A stretch of 8,994 bases of DNA, from assembly GCA_035499415.1 (NCBI GenBank), contig DATJYV010000088.1, positions 1 through 8,994 on the forward strand, given 5' to 3'. A model generated the notes under the pieces. That model saw nothing but the letters and a program-made list of their open reading frames with translations, was not told where the DNA came from and searched no databases. Numbering within the stretch: the stretch's first letter is position 1; each line of letters starts with the position of its first letter. Below, piece after piece: positions 6,256 to 8,994 of the stretch. Both the position numbers and the translations under genes were made by a program. The stretch is from DATJYV01 sp035499415 (GTDB taxonomy: Bacteria > Bacteroidota > Ignavibacteria > UBA10030).

Positions 6256-7686
6256 ATGGCCGAACCCCGCAAAATCTACGACATCAATTCCAACCAACCG
6301 GTTTCAACCGAGGGGCGCGTTCCGCCTCAGGCCGTCGAGATCGAAATGGCGGTACTGGGCGCGATGCTTCTCGATAAAGAGGCGATCGCGAAGGCGGTCG
6401 AAGTGATCGACGACCGGGCGTTTTACAAGCCGGCGCACCAAAGCATCTTTCAGGCGATGACCGGGCTCTTCGAACGGAGCGAACCGGTCGACCTTATCAC
6501 CCTCGCGGAGGAATTACGGCGGCGCGGCGAGCTGGAGAAAATCGGGGGAGAATATTATCTCACCGAACTGACGTCGAAGGTCTCCAGCGGAGCAAACGTG
6601 GAGTTCCACGCCCACATCGTCCTCGAGAAAGCGTTGATGCGGCAGCTCATCGGGACGGCGTCGGCAGTGATGACGCGCGCCTACAGCGAAACGGAAGATG
6701 CGCTTGGCCTCCTCGATGAGGCGGAGCAGATGGTCTTCGAAGTGTCGGAACAGCGGATGAAGAAAAGCTTCGTCTCGATGAACACCGCCGTTCACAAAAC
6801 CATGGACCTCCTCCAGAGCATCCACGGCAAGCACAGCGGCGTGACCGGCGTTCCGTCGGGCTTCACCGACCTGGACAACCTGACCGGCGGATTCCAAAGT
6901 TCGGACCTCATCATCGTCGCCGGCAGACCGAGCCAGGGAAAAACCGCGCTCGTCCTGTCGATTGCGCGTAACGCGTCGGTCCTGCACGACGAAACCGTCG
7001 GCATCTTCAGTCTCGAAATGTCGAGCCAGCAGCTTGTGATGCGCCTGATGTGTGCCGAGGCGCGCGTTGATGCCCACAAAGTCCGGACGGGCCGATTGCC
7101 CGAAGACGAATGGAAGAAGCTGAGCATGAGCGTCGGACGGTTGTACAAGGCGAAGATCTTCATCGACGATACGCCCGCGCTCAGCATCCTTGAGCTCCGC
7201 GCGAAGGCACGCCGGCTGAAAGCCGAGCACAACGTCGGCATCATCATCGTGGACTATCTCCAGCTCATGCAGGGACCCCGGAATGCACCGAGCCGCGAGC
7301 AGGAAATCTCATCCATCTCCCGTTCGCTCAAGGCCCTCGCAAAGGAGATCAACATTCCCGTCATCGCGCTCTCTCAGCTCAACCGCGCCCTCGAGGCCCG
7401 GAACGACAAGCGTCCCGCCCTTGCCGACCTCCGCGAATCGGGTGCCATCGAGCAGGATGCCGATGTTGTCCTGTTCGTCCATCGTCCCGAGATGTACGGA
7501 ATTCAGGAACAGGACGGAAAATCGACGGAAGGCATGGCGGAAATCATCATCGGCAAGCAGCGGAACGGGCCGACCGACAGCGTGACGCTCCAGTTCATCA
7601 GACAGTACGCACGCTTCGAGAGCCGCGAGGTCTTCAGGCCGGATGCGTTTCTGCCGCCGCCGACCGGAGACGATGCGCCGTTCTAG
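6256..7686 (+). CDS. dnaB: Replicative DNA helicase DnaB
   Basis: This hexameric ATPase unwinds DNA at the replication fork and binds primase and the loader. The 476 residues match the usual 440-480. The N-terminal domain (about 20-125) starts with PPQAVEIEMAVLGAMLLD and has the typical DLITLAEELRRRGELE; a helical linker follows to about 185. The RecA-like domain (about 190-460) has Walker A GRPSQGKT (223-230), the FSLEMS motif, Walker B IIVDYLQL (D333), the SQLNRALE segment, and DLRESGAIEQDADVV with the nearby basic residues. The KQRNGP motif near the C-terminus completes the ATP site. Walker A carries Gln227 where Met is most common (PSMGKT), a mild variant. No intein interrupts the usual insertion points. 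ATG 6256 has AGGAG eight bases upstream. Gene order with coaBC and udg is not a standard replication cluster. Confidence 0.97.
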   Translation: MAEPRKIYDINSNQPVSTEGRVPPQAVEIEMAVLGAMLLDKEAIAKAVEVIDDRAFYKPAHQSIFQAMTGLFERSEPVDLITLAEELRRRGELEKIGGEYYLTELTSKVSSGANVEFHAHIVLEKALMRQLIGTASAVMTRAYSETEDALGLLDEAEQMVFEVSEQRMKKSFVSMNTAVHKTMDLLQSIHGKHSGVTGVPSGFTDLDNLTGGFQSSDLIIVAGRPSQGKTALVLSIARNASVLHDETVGIFSLEMSSQQLVMRLMCAEARVDAHKVRTGRLPEDEWKKLSMSVGRLYKAKIFIDDTPALSILELRAKARRLKAEHNVGIIIVDYLQLMQGPRNAPSREQEISSISRSLKALAKEINIPVIALSQLNRALEARNDKRPALADLRESGAIEQDADVVLFVHRPEMYGIQEQDGKSTEGMAEIIIGKQRNGPTDSVTLQFIRQYARFESREVFRPDAFLPPPTGDDAPF

Positions 7687-7718
7687 GAACAAGAATGTTG
7701 AAGGAGAGGTGGAGGATG

Positions 7719-7744
7719 GGGCGACGATGGCGCTCATCGTCCCC
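7719..7744 (+). terminator. GC-rich hairpin downstream of dnaB
   Basis: GACGATG (7723-7729) pairs with CATCGTC (7735-7741) around a five-base loop. The stem is extended by GGG (7719-7721) and CCC (7742-7744) past one bulged C at 7722, giving about ten pairs. It begins 32 bases after the dnaB stop. No T-run follows, so it would be a pause, a 3'-end protector or a U-less terminator rather than a classic intrinsic terminator. Confidence 0.45.
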
Positions 7745-7770
7745 GTGTCGGTGCGGGCCTTCCCGGCGGA

Positions 7771-8610
7771 GTGCTTTTGACGCAAGCGGCAGGCAGACTG
7801 ATTCGACCGGATGGCGCGCAGTGCTTCGACCCTCCGCCTCTGACCGGTGGACCCCGCAATGACCGTTGTACCGGGGTCGCGATCCTGATGACGACCCTTT
7901 TTACATGCTTCCACCTTGCCGCTGCCCAGGATGAGGGCTGGTCCATCACGCTATCGGCGGCAGCGAACCTTCTGCAGATGGGGTCCGTCAACGAAACGCT
8001 CGACATGACGGTCGCCGACTGGAATTCCAATGCCATCCCCATCGGTCCGTTCCCGCATTTTCAGTCGGCCGTTTCTTACTCGGCCCGCGTCGTCTATCGT
8101 CTCGACGACCAGTTGGGCTTGACCGCGTCCGTTTCGACGTATGGAGCAAAGGCAAGCGATTCATACTCGGATGCGCAGAATTATCTCTCCCTCGACCGCT
8201 CCGTCGGTGCCACGGATGCACTTGTCGGTGTCCTTTACTATCTTCCCCCGCTTGTCTATCGCATCGACCCGTATGTCCTCGTCGAGGTTGGCCCGGTCTT
8301 TGCCCGGGCCGATGGCTCGACGTATCAGACCCAAACCGTGACGAACGGAGGGCAAACCCAGACGACCGTTGCAACCAACACGCTCGCGGCCTACAGAAAA
8401 ACGAGCGGCGCTCTCGGCATCGGCCTCGGCGCAACGATGGCGGTGACCGATACGTGGCTTCTGCGCGGGGACCTGGGCTACAAATTCGCGAAAGTCGGAC
8501 AGATGGAGGGAACCCTCACGCGGATTGCCGGAACGTTTGAGGATACGTCGACGACGGATTTTGACTATTCTGCGTTCACGATCTCACTGGGAATCGGCAT
8601 CGCGTTTTGA
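7771..8610 (+). CDS. Outer-membrane beta-barrel protein, unknown function
   Basis: From GTG 7771 the frame gives 279 residues; the mature part begins near residue 53. A hydrophobic signal (GVAILMTTLFTCFHLAAA, about 35-52) with an AAA|Q cleavage site points to export. The rest is rich in alternating polar/hydrophobic strands separated by Asp/Ser/Thr/Gly loops, for example SARVVYRLDDQLGLTASVS and ALGIGLGATMAVTDTWLLRG. It ends in GIGIAF; a terminal Phe is the usual outer-membrane insertion signal. Size and pattern suit an 8-10 strand barrel (OmpA/OMP_b-brl type); no ligand or enzyme role is visible. The start is uncertain: GTG 7771 leaves an odd 34-residue tail before the signal and has no well-placed ribosome site, while ATG 7888 leaves only 13 residues of signal with no positive charge. 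No other ATG, GTG or TTG lies between TTG 7777 and ATG 7888 in frame. Confidence 0.75.
   Translation: MLLTQAAGRLIRPDGAQCFDPPPLTGGPRNDRCTGVAILMTTLFTCFHLAAAQDEGWSITLSAAANLLQMGSVNETLDMTVADWNSNAIPIGPFPHFQSAVSYSARVVYRLDDQLGLTASVSTYGAKASDSYSDAQNYLSLDRSVGATDALVGVLYYLPPLVYRIDPYVLVEVGPVFARADGSTYQTQTVTNGGQTQTTVATNTLAAYRKTSGALGIGLGATMAVTDTWLLRGDLGYKFAKVGQMEGTLTRIAGTFEDTSTTDFDYSAFTISLGIGIAF
7850..7878 (+). repeat. Inverted repeat within the 5' part of the beta-barrel gene
   Basis: GACCCCG (7850-7856) is perfectly complementary to CGGGGTC (7872-7878) across a 15-base loop. It sits just before the hydrophobic signal-peptide codons and ten bases before ATG 7888. If that ATG is the true start, this stem lies in the leader and could limit ribosome access; if GTG 7771 is used it is inside coding sequence. 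Confidence 0.4.
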
Positions 8611-8700
8611 TTTCCTTCGAGCCGGATTCGACTAGGGCACCTTTATGATGCTCATTTCTGAAATCGCACGCCCCGCGGCCGCAATGCAGAGGAGTAAAAA
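8611..8700 (+). promoter_or_regulatory. Short intergenic region with ribosome binding site of the amidase gene
   Basis: This 90-base gap shows AGAGGAG (8688-8694), six bases before ATG 8701, a strong and well-spaced site. I see no clear terminator for the preceding gene and no convincing promoter elements. Joint transcription with the beta-barrel gene is possible. Confidence 0.6.
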
Positions 8701-8994
8701 ATGAACCGAAGATTTTTTCTTCTATCGCTCGCATTCACGGCTGGCGTGGCCACCGTCCGACGCCGGTTGGGCGCTCAGACGGTGACCGACGACGATGAAC
8801 TTCTGTGCACGAAAAAATTTTCCTGGGCCGGCTCTCTGGAGCTGGAGAAGCGGCCAATCGGCGACGTGATCGCCGAGGTCGGAAAGTCGTTCATCGGTAC
8901 GCCGTATGCGCCGAACACGCTCGAGGCGCCCGGGGACGAGCATCTCGTCGTCAACCTCCACGGCCTCGATTGCGTCACGTTCTATGAAAACTCG
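8701..8994 (+). CDS. DUF1460 (NlpC/P60-fold) N-acetylmuramoyl-L-alanine amidase-like protein, N-terminal part
   Basis: 98 codons are visible before the right edge cuts the gene. After a leader, residues about 55-98 match the DUF1460 family: VGKSFIGTPYAPNTLE, then EHLVVNL and LDCVTFYEN, with C91 as the expected catalytic cysteine of this papain-like fold. Characterised Bacteroides members are amidases that cut the bond between N-acetylmuramic acid and L-alanine in peptidoglycan fragments, so a role in wall turnover or recycling outside the cytoplasm is likely. The catalytic His lies beyond the window. The leader MNRRFFLLSLAF has the twin-arginine pattern RRxFL, a weakly hydrophobic core and a basic RRR stretch (20-22) before LGA|Q, so export may be by Tat. 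The ATG is supported by AGAGGAG. Family call is strong; substrate and route are inferred. Confidence 0.88.
   Translation, partial: MNRRFFLLSLAFTAGVATVRRRLGAQTVTDDDELLCTKKFSWAGSLELEKRPIGDVIAEVGKSFIGTPYAPNTLEAPGDEHLVVNLHGLDCVTFYENS

Noticed and set aside
6256..7686. Possible phage or plasmid DnaB or an intein-containing copy
   Set aside because: Length, domain order and motifs are those of a chromosomal DnaB, no intein splits the P-loop or other motifs, and the neighbours are housekeeping genes.
7727..7780. Tiny open frame (17 codons) after dnaB that follows a purine-rich stretch
   Set aside because: Its ATG sits in the stem of a hairpin, the peptide has no recognisable features, and the purine-rich stretch is not well placed.
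1..8994. Mobile element, CRISPR array, toxin-antitoxin or defence system
   Set aside because: No transposase, integrase, terminal inverted repeats, regular spacer array or defence-type domain was seen on either strand.

Overview
The window is a compact stretch of bacterial chromosome, moderately GC-rich by eye, made almost entirely of housekeeping genes. The best lineage guess is the Bacteroidota/Chlorobiota/Ignavibacteriota (FCB) group. Three things support this: the NFACT protein at the left edge opens with a Met-x-x-Asn-Tyr-Phe start like Bacteroidota homologues, RpoZ is the long divergent form of that group, and CoaBC carries an Asp and a Ser where E. coli has Asn and Cys, as I recall for Bacteroidota enzymes. 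Good Shine-Dalgarno sites before several genes argue against Bacteroidia proper and fit an Ignavibacteria- or Chlorobi-like member. This assignment is an inference from remembered family features, not from a search.

Layout. Positions 1-600 (minus strand) hold the N-terminal 200 residues of an NFACT/RqcH-like ribosome quality-control protein that runs off the left edge. It is divergent from a plus-strand series: yicC endoribonuclease (774-1655), a 263-base spacer with unusual short repeats, gmk (1919-2512), rpoZ (2525-2875), coaBC (2853-4127), a family 4 iron-sulfur uracil-DNA glycosylase (4120-4929), and a ferritin-like/VIT1 membrane iron exporter (4951-6111). From gmk to the glycosylase the genes touch or overlap, and the exporter follows 21 bases later, so gmk-rpoZ-coaBC-udg-exporter is probably one operon. 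After a 144-base gap comes the replicative helicase dnaB (6256-7686), followed by a strong hairpin. The right end carries an outer-membrane beta-barrel protein (7771-8610, start uncertain) and the first 98 codons of a DUF1460 peptidoglycan amidase (8701 to the edge) with a twin-arginine-like leader.

How the genes fit together. The central block joins nucleotide supply (Gmk), transcription (omega), coenzyme A synthesis (CoaBC), uracil repair and iron export. The exporter may protect the Fe-S glycosylase and DNA from excess iron, but this is only suggested by adjacency. The last two genes serve the cell envelope and need not be functionally linked to dnaB. I found no mobile element, CRISPR array, tRNA or rRNA, and no convincing new multi-gene system. 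The points most worth a second look are the repeat-bearing spacer before gmk, the unclear start of the beta-barrel gene, the Tat-like leader on the amidase, the ferritin-exporter fusion in a repair/replication neighbourhood, and the CoaBC active-site substitutions.
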